Positions 8,038 through 16,824 of a stretch of 59,052 nt of DNA are shown piece by piece. The notes beneath the pieces were generated by a model. That model was not told the origin of the DNA. It saw only the letters and a program-made list of their open reading frames with translations, and ran no database searches. Source of the DNA: an uncultured Selenomonadales bacterium (lineage in GTDB: Bacteria > Bacillota > Negativicutes > Selenomonadales > Selenomonadaceae); contig CAMUZU010000012.1 in the NCBI GenBank assembly GCA_947165295.1, positions 1-59,052 of the forward strand, in the 5' to 3' direction. How positions within the stretch are numbered: position 1 is the stretch's first letter; each line of letters starts with the position of its first letter. A program made the translations under genes and the position numbers.

Positions 8038-9180
8038 TCAGCAATCGACGACGCGACATTGATAAGCTCCGTGCACACGCGGAATTTCTTTGGCGGGCTG
8101 ACCGTAAGCGTCCAAAAGCTCGAAGACGTACTTCATGACGACGGCGACGGGAATTTTCTTCATGCACGCCAAATTGTCGTCGCCTGCACGCGGACAGGTG
8201 TGTTGACCGCACGGGTGGCACGGTTCGGGCGACTTAATGAGAACGTCCTTCGCGTCGTAAGGATAAAATCCCGGCACGGGCGACGCGCCGAACATCGTCA
8301 CAATCGGAATGTTTCGCGCAACGCCAATGTGCATCGGACCCGAATCCGTCGTTAAGAACAGGACGCAGTTGTCCAGAAAGCCCGCAAGTATCGCCAAGCT
8401 GAATTCGCCCGTGAAAATCTTCAGCCGTTCGTCGGAGCCGTGACGCATCTTCGCGACGCAACTTGAAACAATTTCCGTGTCCATCGTGCCGCCAAGAAAC
8501 GCAACGCCGTAACCGCGCTCAATCAAAATGTCCGCGCACTCGGCGAAATACGAATCAAGCCAACGTTTGGTAAGCCAACTTGCGCCGATATTGAACGCAA
8601 CGACTTTGACGCCGTCCGAAAAGTTGTCGTGAAAAATTTTTTCGGCCTCGCGTGACGCCGCGTCCGAAATCCACATTTCAAGTCCGTTGTCGAAAATTTT
8701 TTCAACGCCGCAAGCTTCCCGCAGAACGTCGAAGTGCGAATGAACTTGATGTTGCGTGCCGGGCATGTATTGCGTCTTGAATCCGTGCTTGATGTGACGC
8801 GCTATCGACGGGTTCGGTAGGGTCTTCGTGAACAGCCACGAGAACAGCGGCTTCGAGTAGCCGACGATTTTTTTTGCGCCGCTGAACGCCGCCAACGCGC
8901 TTGCCCGTTCGTTGCGGTGAAGGTTGATGACCAGGTCGAATTTCTTTGCGCGAATCTTAAAGATAAATTTCGCGAACGTCCACAAGTGGTCGTCGACGCC
9001 TTTTTTGTCAAGCAAAATGCATTCGTCAAGATTTTCATTGCGGTCGACGAGGTCGGCAAGTTTTTTGTCGGCAAGCAAGGCGATATGGTCGTTCGGGAAA
9101 TTTTTTCGCAAGGTCGTCAATGCGGGCGTGACCAACATTAAATCGCCCAAGTGCATCAGGTTGATAACAAGAATTTTCAT
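8038..9180 (-). CDS. GT9-family (heptosyltransferase-like) glycosyltransferase
   Basis: 380 residues. The start at 9180 gives the family opening MKILVINLMHLGDLMLVTPA and follows GAGGAG. The C-terminal half carries TTDSGPMHIGVARNIPIVTMFG-type sequence, the GT9 nucleotide-sugar site. These enzymes add heptose or related sugars to the LPS core on the inner face of the cytoplasmic membrane. The ATG overlaps the TGA of the upstream NhaC gene (ATGA), so the two are translationally coupled although functionally unrelated. The final codons (VVDC) lie in the short direct repeat flanking element a. Late cysteines (CHPCGQHTC) are common in related bacterial members. The exact sugar is unknown. Confidence 0.85.
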   Translation of the reverse strand: MKILVINLMHLGDLMLVTPALTTLRKNFPNDHIALLADKKLADLVDRNENLDECILLDKKGVDDHLWTFAKFIFKIRAKKFDLVINLHRNERASALAAFSGAKKIVGYSKPLFSWLFTKTLPNPSIARHIKHGFKTQYMPGTQHQVHSHFDVLREACGVEKIFDNGLEMWISDAASREAEKIFHDNFSDGVKVVAFNIGASWLTKRWLDSYFAECADILIERGYGVAFLGGTMDTEIVSSCVAKMRHGSDERLKIFTGEFSLAILAGFLDNCVLFLTTDSGPMHIGVARNIPIVTMFGASPVPGFYPYDAKDVLIKSPEPCHPCGQHTCPRAGDDNLACMKKIPVAVVMKYVFELLDAYGQPAKEIPRVHGAYQCRVVDC

Positions 9181-10460
9181 GAACAGCTCCTCAAAGAACA
9201 CGCGGGCAACAGCCACAGATACCACGCCGCCAACACGCCGACGACGGGCGCGCCAATCAGCGTGAACGGCACGGCGCAGGCGATTGACCACGGCACGAGC
9301 GGCGACACGATTACTGCGGAATTTTCCAGGTGAAGCGCGAAGACTTCCGCACGAGGCTCCACTTTCGCGCACAGCTGGTGAGTCAACATTATCGACAGCG
9401 TTTGATTGCACGCGACCATTGCCGTGACGATTGACGCCGTCAACACGCTTGCGAACGGTGAAAATCTTTTGCCCGCCGCCGTGAAAGTTTTCTGCAGACC
9501 GTTAAGGAAACCCGTCGCCTTGAAAATGCCCGCGTAACAACTCGACAGACAAACAATCGCCGTGACGTTCGCCATTGAAACAATGCCGCCGCCGCTCAAG
9601 ATTCGCGCAAGTTCGCCGTCAGCGGGGACGAAGCCGATTACTGCAACTTTCAGCAGGTCGACGAGTGACGCGCCTTGATAACTTACCGCGACAATTGCGC
9701 ACGCCAAAATACTTGCGATCATCGTCAACTGCACGCGAATTCTAAACAGGCTCAGCACGACAATCAACACGGCGGGGACGAGCACGACGAAATTTATCTC
9801 GAACGCCCGGGCGAAGATTTCTTTCACGTTGACGCCCGCGCCGTCGCCCGTCAAGAAAATTCCCGCCGCAAGGTACAGCAAGCTTGCCAATGTCAACGGG
9901 ATTACCGACGTACGAATCATGTTGCCGAGGTTGCGGAAAATGTCCGTGCGAGTCAACGTCGCAACCAGAAGCGCGCTTGTCGACATGGGCGAACACCTGT
10001 CGCCGAAATACGCGCCCGACAAAATCGCTCCACCAGTCAACCACAGCGGCACGCCGAAACTTTCAGCCGTCGCCGCGCAAATGACGCCCATTGTCGCGCC
10101 CGTGCCGAAAGCCGTTCCCGTCAACACCGACACCAACGCGCACAGCCAAAACGACATCAGCAACATTATCGCGGGTGTGAAAAAGTCCGCCGTGTAAAAA
10201 ATTATCGCGCCGATAACGCCCGCCGCACGCCAATAAGCCGTAAGCACGCCGATTAACAGGAACGTCAGCAGCATCGTTTTTATCGGGCGCACGCCGTCAA
10301 GCCACATGTCGACAACTTTTCGCGGACGGTGTCCGACTTCAAGCGCGTAAGCCGAAAAGATTATCAGCCCGAAAGTCAACGCAAACAAAATCGGCACGCC
10401 CGTCGCCACACAAGCAACGAGCGTCGCCGAAAATATTCCGAGCAAAAAAAGTTCAGTCAT
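9177..10460 (-). CDS. Na+/H+ antiporter, NhaC family
   Basis: 427 residues, about ten to twelve hydrophobic helices, inner membrane. Family features include the central GTAFGTGATMGV and GDRCSPMSTSALL segments, whose polar and charged residues lie in otherwise buried helices and form the ion path. NhaC proteins exchange Na+ for H+; some members instead exchange organic acids such as malate and lactate, so the substrate is open. The gene overlaps the downstream GT9 gene by 4 bp and follows the pncB stop by 15 bp, suggesting a pncB-nhaC-GT9 transcription unit. A second, distinct NhaC-type gene is at 15292-16809. Confidence 0.85.
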   Translation of the reverse strand: MTELFLLGIFSATLVACVATGVPILFALTFGLIIFSAYALEVGHRPRKVVDMWLDGVRPIKTMLLTFLLIGVLTAYWRAAGVIGAIIFYTADFFTPAIMLLMSFWLCALVSVLTGTAFGTGATMGVICAATAESFGVPLWLTGGAILSGAYFGDRCSPMSTSALLVATLTRTDIFRNLGNMIRTSVIPLTLASLLYLAAGIFLTGDGAGVNVKEIFARAFEINFVVLVPAVLIVVLSLFRIRVQLTMIASILACAIVAVSYQGASLVDLLKVAVIGFVPADGELARILSGGGIVSMANVTAIVCLSSCYAGIFKATGFLNGLQKTFTAAGKRFSPFASVLTASIVTAMVACNQTLSIMLTHQLCAKVEPRAEVFALHLENSAVIVSPLVPWSIACAVPFTLIGAPVVGVLAAWYLWLLPACSLRSCS

Positions 10461-10475
10461 GACTTGTCGAGTGCG

Positions 10476-11936
10476 TTAATTGTCCATGTCCTGCCGCGTC
10501 TTGTGCAGCAGGCTCATCTTCATATCGTAGTAGTCGGGCGTCATGTCCAGATAATGGCGGTGCGGATTCTCGAAGCGCTGTTCTTCCTGCCAAATTTCGT
10601 TGGCAAGCTGATGTTTGACGTAATCGCGAATTTCATGCAACGTCGGCAAAGTCTCAACGCGCCGCCCGTCCTTGACGTAAAGCCGCGAAAGTTTCTTCGC
10701 CGTACAATGCTCGAACGAACGATTTTTCCACGGCTTGACGGGGTCGACGTAACGGAACGGCGCGCTCATGTCGACGGGCTCATCTTTAAGCGCAATCATG
10801 TCCGCGACGGCGTGACCTTGTTCGTCGTAGATGCGGTAAATGTCCTTCAAGCCGGGATTGGTGATTTTCTCGACGTTTTCGCTGACCTTGATTCGCGGGA
10901 CGAATTGACCACCTTCCTCGACGGCGACGATTTTGTACACCGCGCCGAAGACCGGTTCAGACTTCGCGGTAATCAGACGTTCGCCGACGCCGAATGAATC
11001 AATCGCCGCGCCTTGACTGAGCAGCGAAGTTATCGTGAATTCGTCCAAACTGTTCGACGCGATAATCTTGCAGTCCGTCAAGCCCGCCTCGTCCAACTGC
11101 TTGCGAATTTTCTTCGACAGATAAGCCAAGTCGCCCGAATCAATCCGCACGCCGCGCAGACGTTTGCCCAAAGGTTCCAAAACTTCTTTTGCGACGCGAA
11201 TTGCGTTGGGAATGCCGCTGTGAATCACGTCGTAAGTGTCGACAAGCAACGTCGCGGAGTCGGGATAAATTTCGGCGTAACGTTTGAACGCCTCGAATTC
11301 GTCGCGGAAATACATAACCCAGCTGTGCGCCATCGTGCCGTTTACGGGGATGTTGAACAGTTGACCCGCGCTGACCGTCGCCGTGCCGTTGACGCCGCCC
11401 AGAAACGCCGCACGTGCCCCGTAAGTCGCCGCGTCCATGTTGTGTGCACGTCGCGCCCCGAAGTCCGAAACGAATCGCCCGTTCGCCGCACGAACAATTC
11501 TGCGCGCCTTCGTGGCAATCAACGACTGGTGATTAATCTGCGCGAGAATGGCGGTTTCGACAAGTTGAGCGTCAATCAAGTTCGCCACGACCGTCAAGCA
11601 CGGCTCGTTCGGATACATAATCGTGCCTTCGGGGAACGCGTAAATGTCTCCGCGAAAGTGAAAGTCCTTCAAGCTGTCAAGAAAGTCCGCGTCGAAAATC
11701 TTTTGTTCGCGCAGATAATCGATGTCCTTGTCGCTGAAGTTCATGTTCTCGATGTACTCAATGACCTGCTCAAGTCCGGCGAAAATCGCGAAGCCGCCCG
11801 CGTCGGGGTTGCGACGATAAAACACGTCGAAGGCGACACGCACGTTTTCGCCGCCGCTGACGAAGTAGCCGTTCGCCATTGTCATTTCGTAAAAATCCAT
11901 CATCATGCTGATGTTGCGCTTGTCAAACTGCGACAT
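10476..11936 (-). CDS. pncB: nicotinate phosphoribosyltransferase
   Basis: 486 residues, the usual length for the long bacterial form. It converts nicotinate plus PRPP to nicotinate mononucleotide, the first step of NAD salvage (Preiss-Handler). The start at 11936 (MSQFDKRN) follows a GGAGGAA site; a 14-residue in-frame extension upstream was rejected because it runs through the leader hairpin. Recognisable segments are the N-terminal MMMDFYEMTMANGY, the HNMDAATYGARAAFLGG core with the phosphoribosylation histidine region, and VRIDSGDLAYLSKK, the PRPP-binding strand. It is first in a likely unit with nhaC and the GT9 gene. A terminator-like hairpin sits directly before its ribosome site. Confidence 0.92.
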   Translation of the reverse strand: MSQFDKRNISMMMDFYEMTMANGYFVSGGENVRVAFDVFYRRNPDAGGFAIFAGLEQVIEYIENMNFSDKDIDYLREQKIFDADFLDSLKDFHFRGDIYAFPEGTIMYPNEPCLTVVANLIDAQLVETAILAQINHQSLIATKARRIVRAANGRFVSDFGARRAHNMDAATYGARAAFLGGVNGTATVSAGQLFNIPVNGTMAHSWVMYFRDEFEAFKRYAEIYPDSATLLVDTYDVIHSGIPNAIRVAKEVLEPLGKRLRGVRIDSGDLAYLSKKIRKQLDEAGLTDCKIIASNSLDEFTITSLLSQGAAIDSFGVGERLITAKSEPVFGAVYKIVAVEEGGQFVPRIKVSENVEKITNPGLKDIYRIYDEQGHAVADMIALKDEPVDMSAPFRYVDPVKPWKNRSFEHCTAKKLSRLYVKDGRRVETLPTLHEIRDYVKHQLANEIWQEEQRFENPHRHYLDMTPDYYDMKMSLLHKTRQDMDN

Positions 11937-11952
11937 GAAAATTCCTCCGTAA

Positions 11953-11988
11953 CAAAAATAACCCGCTGAATAATTCAACGGGATTATT
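11953..11988 (-). terminator. terminator-like hairpin in the pncB leader
   Basis: On the minus strand a 9-bp stem CCCGTTGAA/TTCAGCGGG (one wobble) with loop TTA is extended by AATAA/TTATT and followed by a T-run. It ends about 20 bases upstream of the pncB start. It could terminate transcripts arriving from the kinase gene upstream, or act as an attenuator for pncB. Confidence 0.6.
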
Positions 11989-12055
11989 TCTGTCGTCGCG
12001 GCGAATTTCCTTCAAGAAATTTTGTCAACGGCAACAGACCGTCGCGAACGAAAAT

Positions 12056-12116
12056 CCGGCCGTCATGGATGACGGCCGCCGCCCGCGGGATTTTTTTGCG
12101 CCAAAAGAAAAGTAAC
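12056..12116 (+). repeat. triple-hairpin element, copy b (short)
   Basis: It carries the GC palindrome (CCGGCCGTCA/TGACGGCCG) and the AAAAGAAAAGTAAC end, but the middle hairpin and half of the last stem are missing. It lies 8 bp downstream of the hybrid kinase stop. CCGTCGCG on the left and CCGTCACG on the right form a possible imperfect flanking repeat. Confidence 0.75.
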
Positions 12117-12123
12117 ACAACCG

Positions 12124-14370
12124 TCACGCAGGCAAAATCTTCGCGAGCGTCTCAAGCATTTTCGGAATGTCAATCGGTTTGGCAATGTGCGCGTTCATGC
12201 CGGCGTTCAAGGCAGATTTAACGTCTTCGCTGAACGCGTTGGCCGTCATTGCGATAATCGGCAGGTTCGCAAGCGTCGGGTCGGCAAGTGCGCGGATTTT
12301 CTTCGTCGCGGCGTAACCGTCCATAATCGGCATTTGAATATCCATCAAAATCAAGTCGAAGTCGCCCGCCTTCGCCTCAGAAACTTTCTTGACCGCGTCG
12401 GCTCCGTCGGTTGCCGTGTCGACGATAAAACCTTCGCTTTCAAGCAGCATTTTGGCAATTTCGCGGTTGACCTCGATGTCGTCGACGAGCAGAATTTTCT
12501 TGCCCGCAAAGTCAATGTGAGCCGCCTGCTTGTTCTCTTCGGCAACGTCTTGAAGTTGGTCGGACAAGTTGAAGTTTACGTTGACGATAAACTCCGTGCC
12601 CTTGTTGAGTTCGGTTTCGACGCGAATTGTGCCACCCATGAGTTCAACGAAACTTTTCGTAATCGACATGCCCAAGCCCGTGCCTTGAATCTTGCTGACG
12701 GTCGACGTGCGTTCGCGTTCAAATGCCTCAAAAACTTTCGCGGCGAATTCTGGCGTCATGCCGATACCCGAATCTTTAACGCGCAGTTCGTAGTTGCCGA
12801 CGTTGTTTGAACTTTCGCCGAGCTGATTAAGCGTGACGGAAATTTTGCCGCCTTCGGGCGTGAACTTGAACGCGTTGCTCAACAGGTTCAGCAAAATTCG
12901 ATTCAAGCGGTTTTTGTCGCAGACAACGAACTTGTCATGAACGTTCGAGCTGTCGACGCTGAAGGAAATTTTCTTGCCCGCCATTTGCGTGGCGAACATG
13001 TCATAAACTTCGTCAAGCGTCGCGGACAAATTCGCAGGCGCAAGTTCAAGTTCCATTTTGCCCGACTCAATGCGGCTCATTTCAAGCACGTCGTTAATCA
13101 GCGCGAGCAGATGTTGACTGGACGCGTCGATTTTGTTCATGAAGTCGTAAATCTTGTCGGGAATGCCGTCGGGGCACGGAGAATTTTTGTACGACGGACA
13201 ATTTTCGCAGACGTGGTGAAGCTCCTTCGCCAAGTTCAGGTAGCCGATAATCGCGTTCATCGGCGTGCGGATGTCGTGGCTCATGTTCGACAGAAACTGC
13301 GACTTTGCACGGTTGCCGGCCTCCGCACGTTCTTTCGCGGCGATAAGTTGCGACTGCTGACGTTTAAGTTCTTCGCCCTGCTGCTTGATTGTCTCGAAGT
13401 TTTCTTGCAGGCGACGCGTGTATTCTTCCTGCGAACGCATGTATCGAACTTGCAGGAACGTGTAACCCAAAAGCAACACGACGAACAGCACGGACGCCAA
13501 AATCAGCGCGACGAGCCACGGACGGCTTGTCACCATTTCTTCAAGCGTGATGTTTTCGTAGCGGTTGATAATCCACTTTTTCGTTAGCGCGTCGAGGCGG
13601 CCTTCCTGTTGCATTTGAATCAGCACGGCGTTGACTTTGACGCGAAGTTGTGTATCTTCGGGGTGCATTGCCAACGTGCCGTAGACGTGTTGGACGGCGT
13701 AACTTGGAAAAACTCCGCTGATGTCGAGCTTTTCGACGAACGCGCCGCCGACTTGTATCGGGCAGATCACGAATTCGTATTCACCGCTTTTGAGCCCGTC
13801 GAACATTTTCTTGTAGGAGTGCACGTAAGAAATTTCGTCGTCAAGTCCAAGGCCGGGCATTTGGTGCAACGAAGCGACGCGACGGCCGTATAATTCAGCG
13901 ACGGAAGAAATTTCCTTGCGTCCGTAAACGACGTATTGCTTTTCGGTCGTCGGCAACGTGGCGATAATCGCGGGGTTGTTGATAATCAAGTCGCTTTCCA
14001 TGTTCATTATGATATCCGCGCCGCCGCCGAGAAAAATTTTGTTCGCGTCGTTCCAATCAATCAACGACATGTCCAAATTCATCTGCAGGCGATTGGCAAT
14101 TTCGTTCATCAACTCGACGTCGTAACCCTGATAGTTGCCGTCTTCGTCGACGTAAGAATACGGCGCATAATCGACGTCGGTGACCACGTGCAAAGTCTTC
14201 TTGAAGTTGTTCTTCGCGTGAAGTTCGACTTTGGGCGCGTCGCGAAAAATCCCCGACAAGTTCACGTAAATCCCCGCGAAAATCACCGCAAGAATTATCG
14301 GCAACGCGACGGCCGCCGTCACAAGCGAATTTTTTTTGTCGAAGAATTTGTTCGGAGCCTGCGTGTTCAT
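12124..14370 (-). CDS. hybrid sensor histidine kinase with periplasmic SBP3 domain and receiver
   Basis: 748 residues from the ATG at 14370, preceded by AAGGAGA. Order: membrane helix (about 15-42); periplasmic solute-binding-protein type 3 domain (about 59-275, opening TLHVVTDVDYAPYSYV); second helix (285-308); coiled coil (310-355); HisKA with phospho-acceptor His365 in SNMSHDIRTPMNAI; HATPase with DSGIGM and GTGLGM boxes; receiver with DDIEVNR, phospho-acceptor Asp677 in LMDIQMP, and the conserved Lys731. It should bind a small solute, perhaps an amino acid, outside the membrane and signal through an internal His-Asp relay. No output regulator is adjacent. Odd feature: a Cys-rich insertion in the HisKA hairpin loop (C388, C391, C399) that could bind metal or sense redox. 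Confidence 0.9.
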   Translation of the reverse strand: MNTQAPNKFFDKKNSLVTAAVALPIILAVIFAGIYVNLSGIFRDAPKVELHAKNNFKKTLHVVTDVDYAPYSYVDEDGNYQGYDVELMNEIANRLQMNLDMSLIDWNDANKIFLGGGADIIMNMESDLIINNPAIIATLPTTEKQYVVYGRKEISSVAELYGRRVASLHQMPGLGLDDEISYVHSYKKMFDGLKSGEYEFVICPIQVGGAFVEKLDISGVFPSYAVQHVYGTLAMHPEDTQLRVKVNAVLIQMQQEGRLDALTKKWIINRYENITLEEMVTSRPWLVALILASVLFVVLLLGYTFLQVRYMRSQEEYTRRLQENFETIKQQGEELKRQQSQLIAAKERAEAGNRAKSQFLSNMSHDIRTPMNAIIGYLNLAKELHHVCENCPSYKNSPCPDGIPDKIYDFMNKIDASSQHLLALINDVLEMSRIESGKMELELAPANLSATLDEVYDMFATQMAGKKISFSVDSSNVHDKFVVCDKNRLNRILLNLLSNAFKFTPEGGKISVTLNQLGESSNNVGNYELRVKDSGIGMTPEFAAKVFEAFERERTSTVSKIQGTGLGMSITKSFVELMGGTIRVETELNKGTEFIVNVNFNLSDQLQDVAEENKQAAHIDFAGKKILLVDDIEVNREIAKMLLESEGFIVDTATDGADAVKKVSEAKAGDFDLILMDIQMPIMDGYAATKKIRALADPTLANLPIIAMTANAFSEDVKSALNAGMNAHIAKPIDIPKMLETLAKILPA

Positions 14371-14751
14371 GAATTTATCTCCTTCAAGCGAGTGACCGAC
14401 CGAAAAGCTTTTGCCGCATATTTTACAGGAGTTTTCGCCGGCGGGCAAGTTAAAGCGTCGACGCGACTCAAAGTCTTTTTAATATAAGCGTAACATTTCG
14501 GTTAAAGTGTTTGTAATGAAACGCCGATATAACTTGCGGCAGACAAAAACAAGTCACCGAAAACAATCCAAACTTTTCGCGGGAACAGCCCACGACGTTT
14601 CAATCGGAATGACGGCGCAGCAGAAAGTTTCTGTGCGGCCACAAAGTCAGCTTCCGAGCCAACAAACGAATCTCCCGCCCATAGATAAAAAGCCTCGACA
14701 GCGCGTCGGGGCTTTTTGATTTGTGATACAATCTGCGCGGAGGTGAGTGAC
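14371..14751. other. divergent intergenic region, 381 bp, no gene seen
   Basis: It separates the minus-strand kinase from the plus-strand TIGR04076-like gene. Short frames exist on both strands (for example 14507-14719 +), but they lack ribosome sites and look random. The only clear signal is the terminator hairpin at 14687-14717, which implies some transcript ends here, possibly an unrecognised small RNA. A TACAAT -10-like box lies just before the gene at 14752. Confidence 0.5.
14687..14717. terminator. bidirectional intrinsic terminator
   Basis: AAAAAGCCTCGAC (14687-14699) pairs with GTCGGGGCTTTTT (14705-14717), with a T-rich tail in both directions. No gene on either strand ends just before it, so the transcript it terminates is not identified. 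Confidence 0.75.
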
Positions 14752-15066
14752 GTGAAGAAAGTTCGCATTACCGTCGTCAAGAAAGTTCGCCACGACGATT
14801 TGATTGCCCGCTACGAAAACCCGATTGAAAACGCCTGCGACATGGTTGAAGGTTCAATCTTCGTCGCCAACGGTTGGCAACGTCCCGACGGCTTCTGTTT
14901 GAGCGCGTGGGAAACTCTGTCGCCGTTCGTTATGGCTCTGTCGCACGGTGCCGAAAACTTTTATTCGGGCTGGATGAAAAATCCGAAGTCCGCTTTGCTT
15001 TCATGCAACGACGGCTTCCGACCGGTGAGCTTCCTGCTTGAAACACTCGACGAAGACGCTGACTGA
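14752..15066 (+). CDS. TIGR04076-like small protein
   Basis: 104 residues with a GTG start, chosen because GGAGG ends 8 bases before it and the family opening KKVRITVVKK follows directly. The pattern of an early basic strand, a GFCLSAWETLSPFVMALSHG core and a late CNDGFRPVSFLLE strand matches small proteins annotated as TIGR04076. Their function is not established to my knowledge. Here the early Cys (residue about 26) and the CNDG Cys are kept. It is a monocistronic unit followed by element c. Confidence 0.75.
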   Translation: MKKVRITVVKKVRHDDLIARYENPIENACDMVEGSIFVANGWQRPDGFCLSAWETLSPFVMALSHGAENFYSGWMKNPKSALLSCNDGFRPVSFLLETLDEDAD

Positions 15067-15079
15067 CCGCGACGAATAT

Positions 15080-15185
15080 CCGGCCGTCATGGATGACGGC
15101 CGCAACGCTTGCGCGTGATACAGGATGTATCACAGCAAGCGCGGTTTCTTTTGGTTACTTTTCTTTGCCGCCAAAGAAAAGTAAC
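15080..15185 (+). repeat. triple-hairpin element, copy c
   Basis: A full-length copy nearly identical to copy a, with all three stems. It is flanked by the 7-bp direct repeat CGACGAA (15070-15076 and 15191-15197). It lies between a plus-strand gene end and the promoter of the next plus-strand gene. Confidence 0.9.
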
Positions 15186-15220
15186 ACACACGACGAACCG
15201 TCAACCGCCGACAAAAAGTT

Positions 15221-15249
15221 TTGTGCTTTTGATAGCCGCGTGCTATAAT
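15221..15249 (+). promoter_or_regulatory. promoter of the NhaC-type antiporter gene
   Basis: TTGTGC (15221-15226), 17-bp spacer, perfect TATAAT (15244-15249). The start near 15256 gives a leader of about 36 nt to the ATG at 15292. Confidence 0.65.
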
Positions 15250-15291
15250 CTGCGCGCATAAAAACTTAACTCGAAGGAGGCAACTTTTCTG

Positions 15292-16809
15292 ATGGAGAAC
15301 TCTGCGCTGTCAATGCTCCCGCCGATAATCACGATAGTCCTTGCGCTTGCTACGAAGGAAGTTTACACGTCGCTGATTGTCGGGATTTTCACGGGCGCAA
15401 TGCTGTTCACGGGCGGCAACTTCCTCGAATCAATCGTAACGTTTTTTGACATCATGAGCGAAAAAGTCGGCGGCAACGTGAACATCTTGATTTTCCTGGT
15501 AATACTCGGAATTCTCGTCGCGATAATCAGCAAGTCGGGTGCCACGCGTGCTTACGGCGAATGGGCGCGTTCGGTCATTTCGGGCAAGCGAAGTGCGCTC
15601 GGCTTGACGGCGTTCCTCGGCATGTTGATATTCATCGATGACTACTTCAACTGCCTTACCGTCGGAACAATCATGCGCCCCGTCACCGACAAGTTCAAAA
15701 TCGCCCGCGCAAAACTCGCTTACGTCATCGACGCGACGGCGGCTCCGATTTGCATAATCGCGCCGGTGTCGAGTTGGGCGGCGGCCGTCGGTTCGTCACT
15801 GCCCGAAGGTTCGCTGATTGACGGCTTCTTGCTGTTCCTGCAGACGATACCGTTCAACCTGTACGCAATTTTGACGATGCTGTTCATGGTGTTCATTATC
15901 GTCACGGGACGCGACTTCGCGACAATGGGCGCGGCGGTTCGCAAGAACAATGAGCACTTCGAGATTCCCGCCGAATACAAAGACACCGTTGCCGAAGAAC
16001 AATCGACGAGCGGCAACGGAAAGATTGTCGACTTGATTCTGCCGCTGATTGTGCTTATCGGCGTGTGCATTTACGGCATGTTGTACACGGGCGGAATTCA
16101 CGACGGCAAGTCAATTTCCGACGCCTTCGCGGACTGCGACGCTTCAAAATCGTTGGCGTTGGGTTCGTTCATTGCGTTGATTTTCATTTCGATTCTGTAC
16201 CTGCCGCGCCGTGTCGTCAACTTCGCCGAATACTGCGAGTGTTACTCGACGGGCTTCAAAGCAATGGTTCCCGCGATTTTCATACTGTGCTTGGCGTGGA
16301 CGCTGTCGGGCATCTGCTCGGAAAATTACCTGAACTTGGGCGGCTACGTCGGCACAATCGTTCAAGCGCACACGTCGGTTGCAATGTTCCTGCCGGTGAT
16401 TTTCTTCCTCGTGTCGATAGCGTTGGCGTTCGCGACGGGCACAAGTTGGGGCACGTTCGGCATTTTGATTCCGATTGCAATTTCCGTGCTGGTCAACCTG
16501 CCGACCGAAACTGAGTCGAACTTGCTGGTGATTTGCATTGCGGCGATATTGGCGGGCTCCGTCGGCGGCGACCACGCGTCCCCGATTTCCGACACGACGA
16601 TTCTTGCTTCGGCGGGCGCGCAATGTCACCACATCGACCACGTTTCGACGCAGGTTCCTTACGTGATAACGGTGTCAAGCTGTTGCGTCGTCGGTTACCT
16701 TGTCGGCGGCATCACTCAAAGCGGTTGGCTCGCGCTTGCGACGGGTCTTGCGTGTCTTGCGTTGGTGATGATTGTCGTGCGTGCGAAAGTTCCCGCCGTC
16801 GACGTGTAA
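15292..16809 (+). CDS. Na+/H+ antiporter family protein (NhaC-type)
   Basis: 505 residues, about eleven to thirteen hydrophobic helices. GAAGGAGG precedes the ATG by 11 bases. The conserved FIDDYFNCLTVGTIMRPVTD segment (about residues 118-137) and AAPICIIAPVSSWAAAVG (about 148-165) mark the subfamily of NhaC-like transporters with buried acidic residues. The later GGDHASPISDTTILASAGA is the second inverted-repeat signature. Substrate may be Na+/H+ or an organic acid or amino acid; it cannot be fixed from sequence. The gap of 15 bp to the following PAS-GGDEF-EAL gene, which has its own GGAG site, points to co-transcription. Confidence 0.85.
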   Translation: MENSALSMLPPIITIVLALATKEVYTSLIVGIFTGAMLFTGGNFLESIVTFFDIMSEKVGGNVNILIFLVILGILVAIISKSGATRAYGEWARSVISGKRSALGLTAFLGMLIFIDDYFNCLTVGTIMRPVTDKFKIARAKLAYVIDATAAPICIIAPVSSWAAAVGSSLPEGSLIDGFLLFLQTIPFNLYAILTMLFMVFIIVTGRDFATMGAAVRKNNEHFEIPAEYKDTVAEEQSTSGNGKIVDLILPLIVLIGVCIYGMLYTGGIHDGKSISDAFADCDASKSLALGSFIALIFISILYLPRRVVNFAEYCECYSTGFKAMVPAIFILCLAWTLSGICSENYLNLGGYVGTIVQAHTSVAMFLPVIFFLVSIALAFATGTSWGTFGILIPIAISVLVNLPTETESNLLVICIAAILAGSVGGDHASPISDTTILASAGAQCHHIDHVSTQVPYVITVSSCCVVGYLVGGITQSGWLALATGLACLALVMIVVRAKVPAVDV

Positions 16810-16824
16810 AGGAGCCGGCCAATC

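Noticed and set aside
11013-11969. 318-codon plus-strand frame antisense to pncB
   Set aside because: Shadow of a certain gene, no translation signals.
14507-14780. Open frames on both strands between the kinase and the TIGR04076-like gene
   Set aside because: No ribosome sites or domain-like sequence, and they run through a terminator hairpin.
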